Source: Chara braunii
Taxonomy: Eukaryota; Streptophyta; Charophyceae; Charales; Characeae
NCBI GenBank assembly: GCA_003427395.1
Contig: BFEA01000523.1
Location: 732,077 to 771,897 of the forward strand
DNA: 39,821 nucleotides
Direction: 5' to 3'
The translations under genes and the position numbers were made by a program. Below, piece after piece: positions 21,101-34,412 of the stretch (positions are counted from its first letter, which is position 1; each line of letters begins with the position of its first letter). A model generated the notes under the pieces. It saw only the letters and a program-made list of their open reading frames with translations. It was not told the DNA's origin and did not search any database.

Positions 21101-24100
21101 GCCAGGTGTCATATCCCCACCAGAGGTTCTTTATAGACGGTCTGGTGCACATCTTGCATAGGACTGGCCAGTCCACGTTCGCTCTACAGCGCAGCAAGAG
21201 CTCAGATGACAAAACAGCAAAGCATGCATGCTTTACTCTCATGGGTTGGCATATTGACCGTGACCCGTGCTTCAACCAGGGCCCTTCAGAGGTACCGCCC
21301 TCTCCTGCCAGATGCACCACCAGGAAGTATGTGGACTTCCAAGGTAGAGTGCTCATGACTCCTGAACCAGAAGAGGACACTCGAGTTGAACTCACTTCCT
21401 CACGGTAAGAAGAGATTGAGATGGGAAGAGAAGGTAAGGGAACAACTTACCTGAAGATAGCTGCCCCCAACAACAGATTTCTTACCAATTGAGCTGATGT
21501 CCATTTTGATGACTGGTCATAGCCTCAGTACCACACACAATGCAATGGAGTGCCACCTCAGCCAAAATGCAACGTCAGCATGCTCTCACCATCCCACATA
21601 CATCTGCTGCCGCTACAGCTTCCACACTGTCGCCACAGCCTTCCAGCTACGCTCTCCTCTACGCGGGAGTCCAGCGCCAATGTATCCTCACTGCGGAGAA
21701 GCTTTGTCAGCGCACCAAGTAACGAAGTCGTCAGCGCCGGTAACGGTGATATCGAACCGGCTCTGATATCAAATTGCAAGGAATATAAGCGAGAGGGATA
21801 GACAGAAATCCAAATTCCAGAATCACGAAGTAGTCCAGGTACCAGGCAGAGAGCATAGTGCACCAAGATACCATCCAAAGAAGAGCAATACAATGAACAC
21901 AAATGTCAATGCCAACACTTTGGGCACACCAACACTCTGCTCCTAATGTTGGGCGCCCAGCGCCCTGCCTACACTACTCAGCCTACCTAGCCTATCTACG
22001 TTCATGCAACCGGAGCACATCAAAGTCGAAGACCAATGTATGTGATGAAATCACCAATGCAGACCGCCAGCATACACCAGGAACGTTTCTCTCTCCTCCC
22101 CTCATCACACCGTCTCCATCTGCATGCACCTCCTGCCTGAAGACCATTGTCACCATCATCGCGCCTGCCCCCCAGCAGCTTGGCTATGGCTGCCGTGGGC
22201 CCGTTGCCTCAGCAGCGCCCCTCGCACCTCAGCTCGTGTGTGCGTGTCTGGCCCACAGCATAGCGCAGCAGCTCATGTGCTAGTGCAGCAGCGTGGCCGC
22301 AATGCCCTGCCAGGCCAGAATGCCCAGCCCCTGGGCACGCACTTTTCTATATGGAAAGTGTGCCCTGCCGCTGGCTACTCTGGGCCAGTCATGTAGGGGC
22401 CCAGTAGCTTCAGGTTGGTCTGAAGTGTCTGCACCCAGGTCCAGTTTCAGATACTGGCCTAGGCCTCGTGCAGTTAGGCACATGCAGGTAGCCCTCCAGG
22501 CTCCAAGTGTTTCCCGCGTTCTAATTGGCTCGCGGAGGATGTGTGAACAATATTGCATTCTCGTTGGCCCGTGGCCACTGCGTGATGTCTCAGCCTCCCA
22601 CTGCATGCGCCCCAGGGTGCAGCAACCTGACCCCTGGGATCAACTGTACAGCGCAGCTGTTGCTCTGTAACTAACTGGCGTGCTGCAACTGTCTGATGCC
22701 CCACATACGAAAAATGTTGGAAATAGGCCTCTTGTGGATGTACAGGCCCGCCTTCACTTAGGGCGGGCACAAGTTTTGTTGGGGCCTCAGCCCAGTACAT
22801 TTGCATGCCCGAGAAGGGCCTTACGAGGGCTTTGTCCTTGCATAACAACTTCAAATAGAGCAGGCTTCCTGGTAATTAAGGTGGTGCAAATGGTACGGTG
22901 TGTGAGATTGTCTATTGACTTAGTGGCTGGGTGAATGCTGAAGTTGTTTTGTTGTCCTGCATTCCGAACAGAAGGCATTCCTACACGTTCGTGTGGGGTG
23001 ATGTCGTCGTGGTTGGGCTTCTGCCGTACAGTGTTCCGTGCCCAGCCTTAACTCTTCACCTCTGGCTCTTGTGGGCTGACGGTGAGTGCATTTTGTTTGT
23101 CAAACTTAACGTGTTACAGAACTCGATAATAGAAGGGAATTTTTTTTTTTTTTTTTTTTTAAATGGGAGAATGGTGACACTTGTGCAACACTGCATCGGT
23201 GTACAGCTTCGGAGAATGAAGAAGTGTTGGTAGGTCTATCAATGTCAATTTAGGGGCTAACATTATGTTTTCAAAATTCGTATTTCTCTGGCATTTCATT
23301 GATTTGGATGACCTCTTTGTGCGCAGCATTGAGAACCTCTGTCGGGACATTTACTTGAGACAGCAAATGGATGAGCAGGGGTTTATCCCCGTCTCTGTAA
23401 TTGCAGCTTTTAACAGGGTAAGATCTACAGTCCTTCCGGTGCTGTACCTTACAGACTCGTTTTTGTTCTTGTGAGGGTCTTCGTGTTTTTGGCCTGGAGG
23501 TGTTTTCTATGCTTTTTTGGATGTCACTGTCTACAGGTGTTCGGAGTTAGTATGATTTGTGGAACTGCATTCAAGTTAAAAAAAAAATCAATGGGTCGAA
23601 TAGAACACATATGCGTTGTATTGGAATATCTGGGCTGTTCGAATAGAAAACAACCTATGCATTGTATGCATTGTGTTTGAGGAAAGACGGTAATTTTAGA
23701 TTGCATGCACACATGGAGGATGTGCTCTGTTTATTATCATGTAATGTATTAGTCGGACCGTAAGGCATATCAGAGCACTTCTCAAAGGGGTTATAGAATG
23801 GCATATCAGAGGATTTTGGGTACCTTGAGCTTACTCACAGTATGAATTCAGCCAGAGTTGAGGTCACATACATCCAGGAATGCTCGATTATGACTATGTC
23901 CTCTGTTCCGATTTTCATGAATTTTAGTCATATGGATCCCATACTTGTTGATTGAGATGAAGGATGCACTGAAAGGTGTGGGGCTACATGAAATAAGTAA
24001 GAGAGGAACGTGGAGTTGAAATCCTGGTGGCATGTGACCGACCCAGGCGGCATGCGACGGACCCCGCCTGCCCTGTTGGCCAAGCAGGAAGCCTGGCCAG

Positions 24101-27100
24101 GGAAGTTTCCGGCATTTTGCTTTGCTGCACAGTCGCTTGAGTGTGGGATTTAAGAAATGTAATGTGAATTAAAAATAATGGGCAAAAGAACAGATCTGAA
24201 CTGCAACAGGAAGAAGTTTTGGTTGAGGGTGGTAGCTTGGAGTAACAGGCCATTTTCGTATTTTTGGGATGACCTTGTTGTGCCCCTTCAACCTTTTAGT
24301 TCACTGCACAGCTGATTGCACCGGTCTGCAGTAAGTATGATGAAAAGTCTTCAGGAACAGAACTAAGCCCTCAAAACCTTTTGATGTTGCTTTCAGAGAG
24401 GAGGGGGGTGGAAGATGGAAGGAGAGGGGAGGGGAGTGTTAAGTGTGGTCACAAGGAGCCTTGCAAACAACCAGCCAGGGGAGTTTAATGCTGATGAGTA
24501 CACTAGGGAAGGAGGGTTGGGGGTGCCTGAGAGTTGAGGTGTGGAGGAAGGGGTAGTCGTCATTGGGATCTTTAGGGGGGATGGGTTCTCCTACCCTCAG
24601 CAGGGCATATAATACATCTCTTTTGCCCCGTGATTTCTTCTGCTTCTGAAGAGGCATGCTCCTTACGCCGCGGTCTAATGTGCTGTGCAGGTAAAAATGC
24701 TCACAGTGGACGTGTCAGTTATTTTGGAGGCCTTGGCCGATTCATCAGTTGTGGAAGTGCAGGTTAGTAACTCCATGCCAAAGAAAGCCAGGCCTGTTTG
24801 CGGCACACCATGTCCTTCATTCATCACACTAACTTTAGTCAGGTTATAGCTTGAGTGGGCTATTCCCACTAGACAACAAGAGTATGGGGAATCTTGCGCC
24901 TGGAAGAGAAATGGAAGAATATTAAGACAAAATGTTTGTGTGCGTTTCTTATTCTCATGCCCTCTGGCCTCCACCCTTTCTGCTATCCTTTGCATGTGTT
25001 TCTTGGATGAGGTCTTGGTTCATCACTACATGATGTGCACTGGTTGCGAGCTGGGTCAGGGGTGCATTTTTGGCTGTGACAGACCTCCGTTTCGTTGAGG
25101 TCTGTCCTTGCTGCTAGGCAAGGTTTGAACTGACAGTCCGTGGTGTCTTGTATGTGGTGTGGGTGGGTGATAGTTCCCTTTGGTTCTTAGTCAAGGCAGC
25201 ATTGCTAGGCTTTTCCTCAGATTGCTGAGGGTTCAGCTGCCTGATGGGTTGGTGAACGTCAGATGAAACAGTTATCTTTTCTTTTCTCGCTGGTGGGTGA
25301 ATGTATGTGTGCTGCCTGCAAGATCGATTTCATGGCTCTGTGTTTTTTCTGCGTACGTCCAGGAACTGTGTTTCTTCATTCATGGTGTATGTGTTAATGT
25401 GCATTGTTATCTAGAATCTTTTTTTCGTTCATGGTGAATGTGTGAATGTGCATTATAGCCTATGTTAATTTTCATTGTTCTTAATTTTCATTGTTCTTAG
25501 TTCATGCGTATCTATGAATGTGCATCATTAGATAGCCCATCTGATCATTCAGGGCCAAAGTGTAGACTATTGGTTATTCTCACTGCTCTGTTGTGTTCAA
25601 AAGGAAATGCTAGCTTCTGTTCGTACTGAAAGCGGATGCATCTCAGTCACCCACTGCTCAGTTGTGGGCGGCATGCCATCTTGGCCACCCACAAGCCATC
25701 AAACGTGCATTCCTGGAGAGTGAGTGGATTGGCAATCTGGGGTGGCCCTGTTCTGATGTTCAACAGCCGAAAATGGCTGCCTGGAACCCTGCGAAGGCTT
25801 GAAAGCATTCAGGAAAATCACGAATACGACACACAGATCACTACACACAGGCAAAAGAAACAGCTGTGGGGTGGCCCTGTTTTGTGATTTTACTCTTTGA
25901 ATGAACAGCTGTTTCTTTTCAGCTGTGTACGTGATCTGCAGGTTGTATTCGTCATTTTCCTAAATGCATTCTGTGCTGGCTAGAGACTATTAACTTACGG
26001 AACTGTACCTACGGAGCAAAGCAGGTGCTCGGGGTGAAATCACAGATTCTATCAGAACTGCCGGGGTGTTGTGGGGCTTACTGTGCATTCGACAAAGGCC
26101 CAATGTCGTGGGTCCCCTCTACGCGCTTCTGAACACATTTGTTTCCTCCCTCCTTTGCACCGATGCCTCGCTCTGTTTGTACCTTCCTCTGACTTCCTCT
26201 GCTAATTTCATCAGCCCATGAGGGCTACTTTAAATACTTCTTCTTTAAAAGAACTGTGGTGAGATGCTTCACTCTGTTTGTACCTTCCTCTGACTGCCTC
26301 ACTCTGTTTGTACCTTCCTCTGACTTCCTCTGGCATGTACTTCAAGCAAGACTGGCACACAGTTTACACACCAGATTGTTAGCCTTTCCAATTTTATAGT
26401 ACACAAGAAGATTGTTGAGGGAGAAGGGTGGGTGGGGGGGTGCAAATAAGGTGATTGCTCTGGTGGAGGGGGGCACACAAGGAAATTGTGAAGGGGGAGT
26501 TACATGGTGCTCTCGTTTGGAAAGGGACCAGAAATGAGTGTGTAGCGTGGATCACAAAACGTTGAGGGTGCGGAAGCGAACCATTTGACTAGAAATCACA
26601 GTGTTGAGGGTGGAGGTGCAAATTTGGAAATAGTTGCCATCGTGCCATGCTTCGCATGCACAATGGGGTACATGATGCTTTCTGGATGAAGGGGAAGGGC
26701 AGTGTCGAGTGGAGTTAGGAGAAGGTGCGGAACGCGATCATGCAAACCTTTTAACTTGGAGGTGTGCCTTCTCAGACCCTCCAGTTCCCTGTGGTTGCTG
26801 GAGACTGTCAACAGGCCAGGAGTGGACCAAACCATGGGCTCTGTGTGCTGTAGCATGCCACTTTGTTGTCGTGCGATGGGCGAACCGAGCTGGACAAATT
26901 TATAGCATGAAATTCTGTTTGTGATTGATGGTCATGTACCCTTGTATAATTATTTCAACAAATTCATGGGCAAGCATGTAGGCCAGCAATCAGCAGTTGT
27001 GTGTTTCAGCGATTAGCATTCATGTCTTGGGGTCTCAGTTGTGGACTGCTGAAGCTGGGGTCGCATGCTGCATGTTTCAGCAATTAACACTGATGTTTTG

Positions 27101-29347
27101 GGGTTTCACTTGTGGTTTGCTGAAGGGGGATAAAGTCCGCAAGAAGGATGACTGGTCAACATGGCTGCTGCCAGCAGGGCACTTCATTCCACCCCCACCG
27201 TTTCCATCCAAGGGGTCCCCTGAGAAGGAAGAACCTGCGAAGGACGAGGCCGGGGCAGATGTGAGCAAAGGGACTTCCGGCACAGATGTTAAGTCTGGTG
27301 GTGGCGAAGGAAGAGAAAATTGTGTAGGGGAGGAAGGAGACAGAGAAGTTTCCCAGAAAGAGGATCCACCTTCAGCAGCAGAGCTGTCACCACCGATTGC
27401 ACCAGGAGAAGACAACAGCAAGGTTGTAGGCGAGGAAGCTTCAGTGACAGGATCTGTACCTTCCCTAAAGAAGGTTGAGGTAGTAAGCATGACTAGCGGC
27501 GCTCATGAGGTTTCAGTGGCTCCCAGTAGGCAGATAGACGAATCACAAACTTGTGTGGAGAGGGGGGTTGAGAGATCTGAAAAAGCAAAAGGGGATAATG
27601 ATGAAAGGCTTGGCGAAAGTGTGATGCCTTCTAATCGTGCTGCTGTGTCAACGGCTAGTGATCTCGTGGAGGATGCAGATGCTGTTTCTAGTCGAATAGA
27701 TGACAAGGATACTCAGCAAGAAAGGAATATGAAGTTGTTGACTGCAGGGGAGGAGTCGCTGGTGAGATCGAGTGAAAGTGTGTTGCATCTTGAAGCGGGC
27801 GCAGAGCGGGATGCAGAGAGAACAAGTGACTCTGGCATTGAAAGCGTGTCACGTGTTGCCGATAGTGGGGATTCCTCTGTCATGAGAATTGGTGAGGAAA
27901 ATAGAGGGGACAGTACAGAGGATAAACTTTCAGGAGACAGTGCGCCTCTCGAGAAAGGTATTGCTGACCAAGATGCTGCTGAAAGAAGGCAAGAAAAAGT
28001 CAATACTGTAACTGTTCTGACGAAGGGCATGGAGCGTGAGGGAGGGTCAATACTCCGTCAAGCGTTGCCAAGCCGAGGGGTGGGATTGGGTATTGTTGTT
28101 GAAGGGTTTGATACTGGCAAATGGGCGGGTAATTCGAAGTCAACAGGTGAAGGTGATGGTGAGTTGGATGTGAGTTCCCCTCGGTTGGATGCTGATGTTG
28201 AGAGTGGGGTGGTGGCAGATGATGAAGGAGAGTGGGTCACCCCTTCAACAAGGAACCCACGAAAGAAGACTCCTGGGAGTGGAGGAAAAAGACCGCCAAC
28301 AGGGGTCAGTGGAGGAAGAGGTGGAGGAGGTGGTGGCCTGGCTGCTCTATTTGCAAAGAAGGCTTCAAGTGAGGTGGATGATGAGGAGCAATTCAAGCTG
28401 GATGAGGAAATGGAATGGGAGCTGCCGGGAACTAAAGGGGCTATGAAGGAGAAGGAGACTGCTGTGCCAAAAGGGTAGGCAGCAGCGCTGGAGAAAATGC
28501 CCTCGCAACCGCTCTCTTGCTGTGAGTGCTCGCCCATTGCTGGCACTGCAGCATAGGGGGGGGGAGTTTTTGAACGAATGTCATCCATCCACTGAGGGAT
28601 TCTGGTGTTGATAGGAATGAACACGAGACTGAATATGATAAGTTCTGGGATGTTCTGGGAATGTGGGGGCTCTTCAGAAATGAGTGTGGAGGTGGTGGTA
28701 TGGGAATGGTGGTAGCTATGGGTGGAGCGCCTGATTTTGAACCCTCTCATGGACGTGCTTGTATATACCGGCTCGCCAGTGTAGTTAGACGGCTTTCTTT
28801 TGCTTGAGTAGGAGATGAAGAGTTCTCTCTCTAAGGATTTAAAGTTTGGACTGCACTGATATTTTATTTGGGAAATTTGAATCGTCTGATTCTGTCGAAG
28901 TTTGTACGGTTTTGAATCTTTGACTATGAAAATTTTGTACTCAAATTTGCTGTTGGATAAGTTGTCCAAATGGGGCAGGCAATAGATTGTTGCTGGGCAA
29001 TTAGCTATCATGCGTAAGAAAGAAAATAATGCTTGCCATGCCATCTTGGCTTGCGTAGCTATTCTGCGCTTCTGCAGATGACTGAAATTCGAAACAGAGT
29101 TATCCCCCAGGCATTGGTTCACTTGCATGTCTTTGTTCTATGGAATGTCGGTTATGGTGTCAAAATGTGTGTGCAACTGATAAAAAATCATTGTTCCTGG
29201 CACTCTTCTTGGTCAGTTATGGCTGAATATTTTTTGTGGATCATTACGTTGCTTACAATGGTGGCAAGTCATGGAACGGACCTTTTCTTCTCCGGGCTGT
29301 AGTATAACATAAAGTCTCTGCATAAGAGATAGAGAGGGGGGGGGAGG

Positions 29348-29426
<79 letters not shown>

Positions 29427-29427
29427 N

Positions 29428-29468
<41 letters not shown>

Positions 29469-32400
29469 CAAGGTTGTTGTTCCCTGCTAGAGAGAGAGAG
29501 AGGGAGGCAAGGTTGTTGTTCCCTGCTAGAGAGAGAGAGAGAGAGGGAGGCGAGGTTGTTGTTCCTTGCTCTCTGTTTTTCTTTCTGCTAATCTTTAGTG
29601 CTCTTGCACATCTGGTGGCTTGTGAAGTGGGACTTTGAATGACGGGTCCAGTTGACATCGAAATTTTAGTTTCTGTAGACCCCTGTCACCTGGGGTGTGC
29701 AGAAGGGAAACTGTGTGCCTATCTGAATTTGTGTTTGACTCACAGTTTCAACAGCTGCTCCCGTTTTGGGGTGCTTGATGACGTTTTACGTGGCTCGACG
29801 TTCATTCCACCGAATTGTCTCTTGAAAACTCAGATGAAGCATTCTCTTCATGTTTTATTGTCGTTACTGTACAGTACGGCTGGTTGCAGATTGGTTCCTC
29901 ACCTGTTCAAATGCAGGGAAAAAACTTTGTAGGGCCTGCCTGTGCACAGGTGTTGTTTAGCTGTGTTGTCCACATCTGTGATGTGCAAAAAACTCCCTTG
30001 CATGTGGTGTGGAGCAAATGTGGGAAATGTTGCTGAGGAAAAGCTGGTCAGGTGCTGGGAGTGCCAGTTTTGTAGAAAGTCGAACTCCAAGCGTGGACTC
30101 GTTGGTGCTTAGAGTTTTTGTGTTGTTTAGTATTTAATGATGTAGCTGGGTTGTCTTGTGAAAGATCATGTGCATTATGATATTTAATGTATGCAGGCTT
30201 CTGTGATGTGCTGTTGGACACATCTCTGCAGGGTGGAATGTTTTTGCGTGGATCAATCGTGCTGGGGGTCATCCTTGCCTAAATATTGTTTATGCCGCTG
30301 GCATCCTTAAACCGCTAGTACACGGCCGCAAGCAAAACTCGGAGGCGCCCTGCGGCCAGGGGTGCCGTTGGGAAAAAAAATCCGTGCCTTCCAAAGTGGT
30401 GCGGGTTTCATGCTGACACCCGCGGGCCAATGTGTGGTGTAGTGGTGTTCACGGATTTCTTTTTTCTGCCATCATTCTTGCGTTGTTTGTCGACATTGTG
30501 ATATTCTGGCAGAAGACTGTAAAAAGCTGCTTCACCCGTTTTCCCAAATTTCATGATCTTAGCTATTCCCTCAACTGAGATGGGATTTGGCGTTCTGTGA
30601 GTGCCAAAGCAATCGTTCCATTTCACAGATGACCGCTGGCTAATTGGTTGCGGGGTGGCAACTGCATCGGGACGGGTTAAACCCAAAGTTGCATACCTGT
30701 TGGTTGGTGTCTGTTGTGACCGCTGACTCACGATATGTGCATCTTTTGAGATGAGAGTGGCTGAGAAAACACAACAGGGAAAGGGGACTAAGACGTCTGG
30801 GTTTCCCTGCTGTGGTGTCATGACTTATAAGCAGAAAGCAGGCTGATGATGATGAGGACGATTCAGAGGTGGACGATGGCGCCGTGCAGAGGCTTATTGT
30901 TGTAACACAGGTACAATTATGCACCCATAAATGAACATGCTATTTGATGTCGAGACAGAGGGCTATTGACTGGGACTACTTGGAAAGTAAGTCACTGGTG
31001 TTGGGATGGATGCCATCACAATGATTTAGTTGTGTGACTTAAAAGTCGTAGACCATGGTGGCCTGAGATTACAAATGTCAGGCTAGTCTTTTGTTTTACC
31101 TGATGGCTACCCTGCTTCCCTACACTGTAGCAACTGACGCCTATAACCTTTGCCCTGATACACAGGATTGGCTATGGAGACCGTGTGGTTTGTCATATCC
31201 AGTCTGATGTCTATAAATTTTCCTCTATTTGCAATCTGTACTTGGCTGCCTGTTATGGGTTCGCCTCCAGTAATGAAATGTGAGAATTAAGGTGTTGGAG
31301 AGACAGGGGGAGCAGCTAGCCAGATGATGTGCATGTCTGCGTCGTGAGAAATTGAGATGATAGAATTAGGCAGGTAATGAGATCTTATTGCACACGAACA
31401 CTCTTTATCTGCTCATGTTGTTGTCAAATGTGTTGCCAACTTGCCACGTGACAAGCTGCTCATCTTTCCTCCTCTTTCTTTTCACGGTTCTGTTCTCCGT
31501 CATTCTTCTTCATTGTCTTGCTGCAAATGTGATTCCGCTTGCCCCATGTCTCCTTGTCCATGACTGGCTACAAGGTGGTTCAGCCTTCTTTTTCCTACTT
31601 TTTTTTGCAGTATAGATGTTGAGTGTGCTGTGAGGCGGTGCAACATCCCACCATCCGGACACCTTTCTTTCATTTGTGAATTCTCCTTCTCAAGTCTGGC
31701 TGTCAAATACACCCACACACGAGTTAGACTGGACGTTACTCCACTCAACGTCCTCCTGCTCCTTGTGTTGTTGGTGAATGAATTGTGGTGCCACCATATT
31801 AATTTGTGAGGACGGTAGGCCTAACATAACAGTACTGTGTAACAGCTGTCTGAAAAATCTGCACCATCACACCACCATGGTGCCGCGAACTTGTGACACT
31901 GACAGTTTGTGTGTTGGGTTCTTCCGGGAAGCCCTGTCAGGCTTCCGCCCATTAATATGACATAAGAAATTGGGGTCAGTTGCTTGGCTTGATGACCTCG
32001 GAGGTGCAATCAGTCCCAAAAAAACGCAAGGTGAGTTGAGCACAACATCAATCGTGTGTGTTATTCCGCTCTTCGCTATTTTCAGTCTGCAGTTAGTTTG
32101 CACTTGATAGGGGCTCACAGAGGTCAATCATCGGACTTGCTAAGTGATTGCTTGCATTTAAAAGACACAGAACAGACGAGTTGGAGCCTAACCAGCAACA
32201 TCTTCATGGACTGCGATGTAGCCCCAATCTAGTTTAACGCTAGCCACTAGAGAAAAAAGGTTTTAGTTTAGAACCCCTTGTTGCACGAAATGTTGTGAGA
32301 GTCGTGGGCCTTCTACCAGGTGGCAGGATGAAAAATCTAGCATCTCAAACACGGAAACAGAGTTGTCATGTGTGGGCATAGCTTATTGCAGCGAAGAAGG

Positions 32401-34063
32401 AAAAACACATTGCTGAGAACTAGATGCCTAGAGAGCTGCGGAACAGAAATTGGGCACTCGGGCGGTGGATCGTGGGCACTCGGGCGGTGGATTCGTGCAG
32501 CAACTGGTTCCCGTTGAAGAACAGTCTGGCGCTGCCACTTTGTGTGATAGTTGAAAGTAAAGCCTTGCAATTAAGGGATTTGTGCGTCAGATGCCAGGGT
32601 TTGCCATCCGTTCCTGCTGTGAATCCTTGTCGCAGTGCTGACACTATGCTGCTGCAGTCTCCATCTTCATTTCCGATCACCGTTGCTTTAGATGTTTCCT
32701 GTCATCTGTTAGGATGGCTCGCTTTGGGACGCATCGCTCAGCCATTCCCCTTAAATTCCACTGACTGGGTGCCTTAGTCATAGTGGGAAAGCATGAAGGA
32801 TGCGGTATTGTCTCGACGGACAGTGCCCTGGTGCTTTGCGCTGACTGCCTGCAGCGTGTCCGGCATCTCTCTCTCACATACCAGGCAATCACAGCATTGT
32901 ACACTTATCTCTCTAGGACAGCGTGCGACTGTTTCCACATATCCGCACAGTCTGGATGGGAGCAAGAAAGCAAGAGAGAATTGGCGGAAGGGCACACATA
33001 TGACGTACAGGTGTAGACTTGTAGGCTCACGCATAGACAGTTGGGGTACAGAACAGTTACAGTGCCAGCAGTCATTGTCATCCTCGATTGATTTAAAGGT
33101 GTTTAGAAGTATGTGGCAACTTGCACACAGAGTCACAGACACTCCAGCGGATGCAGTCCTTGGGCTATGCTCATGTTCGACTGATTCTGTTTCGTGACTT
33201 TGTCACTTTGGTACCCCATCTTCTTCCCTTTTTTACTGATCCCACTCTCTTTAATCTCTCGACTGTCGACCTGCAGGTGTGAATGTGCTGTTCAGACGGC
33301 TGTGTGGGAACCTCCCGCCCATTAAACAAGACATACATGGGGAAACCTGGCAGGTACCGACATAACTTTATTCTTCTGGTTCAGATCCCAAACTCTATTA
33401 CTCTTAGTAAATGAACTCTTTTGGTTTTGTTCTTGACGGCGGAAAGTGTGACCGTCGGAGTAAGGTCAGGCAGCATTAGTCAAGATCGTACCAATTGATA
33501 TCTTGCCTTCTTCGCACGACTCTCCCTCCAGGCCGCAGGTTGTTACGGCTGTCGTGTCATGACCAGCATCTCCTCACAGCTCTCAAAGTGCTACAATACA
33601 GACAAAATTTAAGTCCTAGAGCTTCTCTTCAGTCCTGTTTATGCATGGTGTCTAGCAGGGAGCAAAATACAAGGCCGAACTATGGAGCTCCAGCGTTCTT
33701 TAGGAGGGCTTTGAGGGGGATGTTCACAGGAACAGGACGCAATAAGCTTAGTGTGTTGAGCAGGCAATGTATGAAGGCGTTTACGTCAGGTCTTGTACAG
33801 GGTAGCCCAGGAAGGTAATCTCAATCAATGTCCTAAATGTCTCGGAAGCAGGGCTGTGTCGGCAACCGGCCGGTTGGACTGGACCGGTCCCAACCGGGCC
33901 AGCTGGACCCCGGGGGGGTTCAGGGGTTGGGGGTCGGGGGTCGGGGGTCGGTGGTTAGGGGGGTTGTGGTGGTGTGGTTTCAGCAAACACGGGCTTCGGC
34001 AACAACGTATCTGGCTTTCTTCAAACATTGACAGACACCTACGTGGGAACGCTTTCGCGAATT

Positions 34064-34096
<33 letters not shown>

Positions 34097-34106
34097 CACG
34101 CGCCTG

Positions 34107-34154
<48 letters not shown>

Positions 34155-34215
34155 ACCGTGCGCCTATCTCTCTCTCTCTCCCCCTCTCCCTCTCTCTCTC
34201 TCGCCTGCTCTCTCC

Positions 34216-34251
<36 letters not shown>

Positions 34252-34374
34252 ACCGTGCGCCTCTCTCTCTCTCTCACCTGCTCTCTCCCTCTCTCTCTCT
34301 CTCTCTCTACCGTGCACCTACTCTCTCTCTCTCTGTCTCTCTCTCTCTGCCGCGCCCACGAAACACCGCGCGCC

Positions 34375-34412
<38 letters not shown>

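Larger units (their letters stand above)
15397..22842 (-). mobile_element. Decayed Ty3/gypsy retroelement, antisense in LARP1 intron 2
   Basis: Read on the minus strand the order is LTR (22842-21775), primer-binding site, leader, gag with CCHC knuckle, RT, RNase H and integrase, cut off inside the integrase core near 15397. RT before integrase with this integrase type places it in Ty3/gypsy. No protease was recognised. Multiple stops and frameshifts and several short tandem duplications show it is dead. A TTAA-flanked element splits the RT. The 3' LTR is missing. It fills nearly all of the 8.3-kb intron between LARP1 exons B and C. Confidence 0.85.

Noticed and set aside
26997-28478. Single-exon gene starting at the ATG of 26997
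   Set aside because: The first 43 codons are a duplicated intron end; the conserved LARP1 sequence starts exactly at the acceptor (27126).
28058-29128. 356-codon minus-strand ORF, one of the longest in the window
   Set aside because: It is largely antisense to LARP1 exon E and mirrors its codon bias; the rest runs into intron 5 without motif.
30308-30440. Third TTAA MITE
   Set aside because: The left end resembles the family (TTAAACCGCTAGTAC) but no matching right end with TTAA was found.
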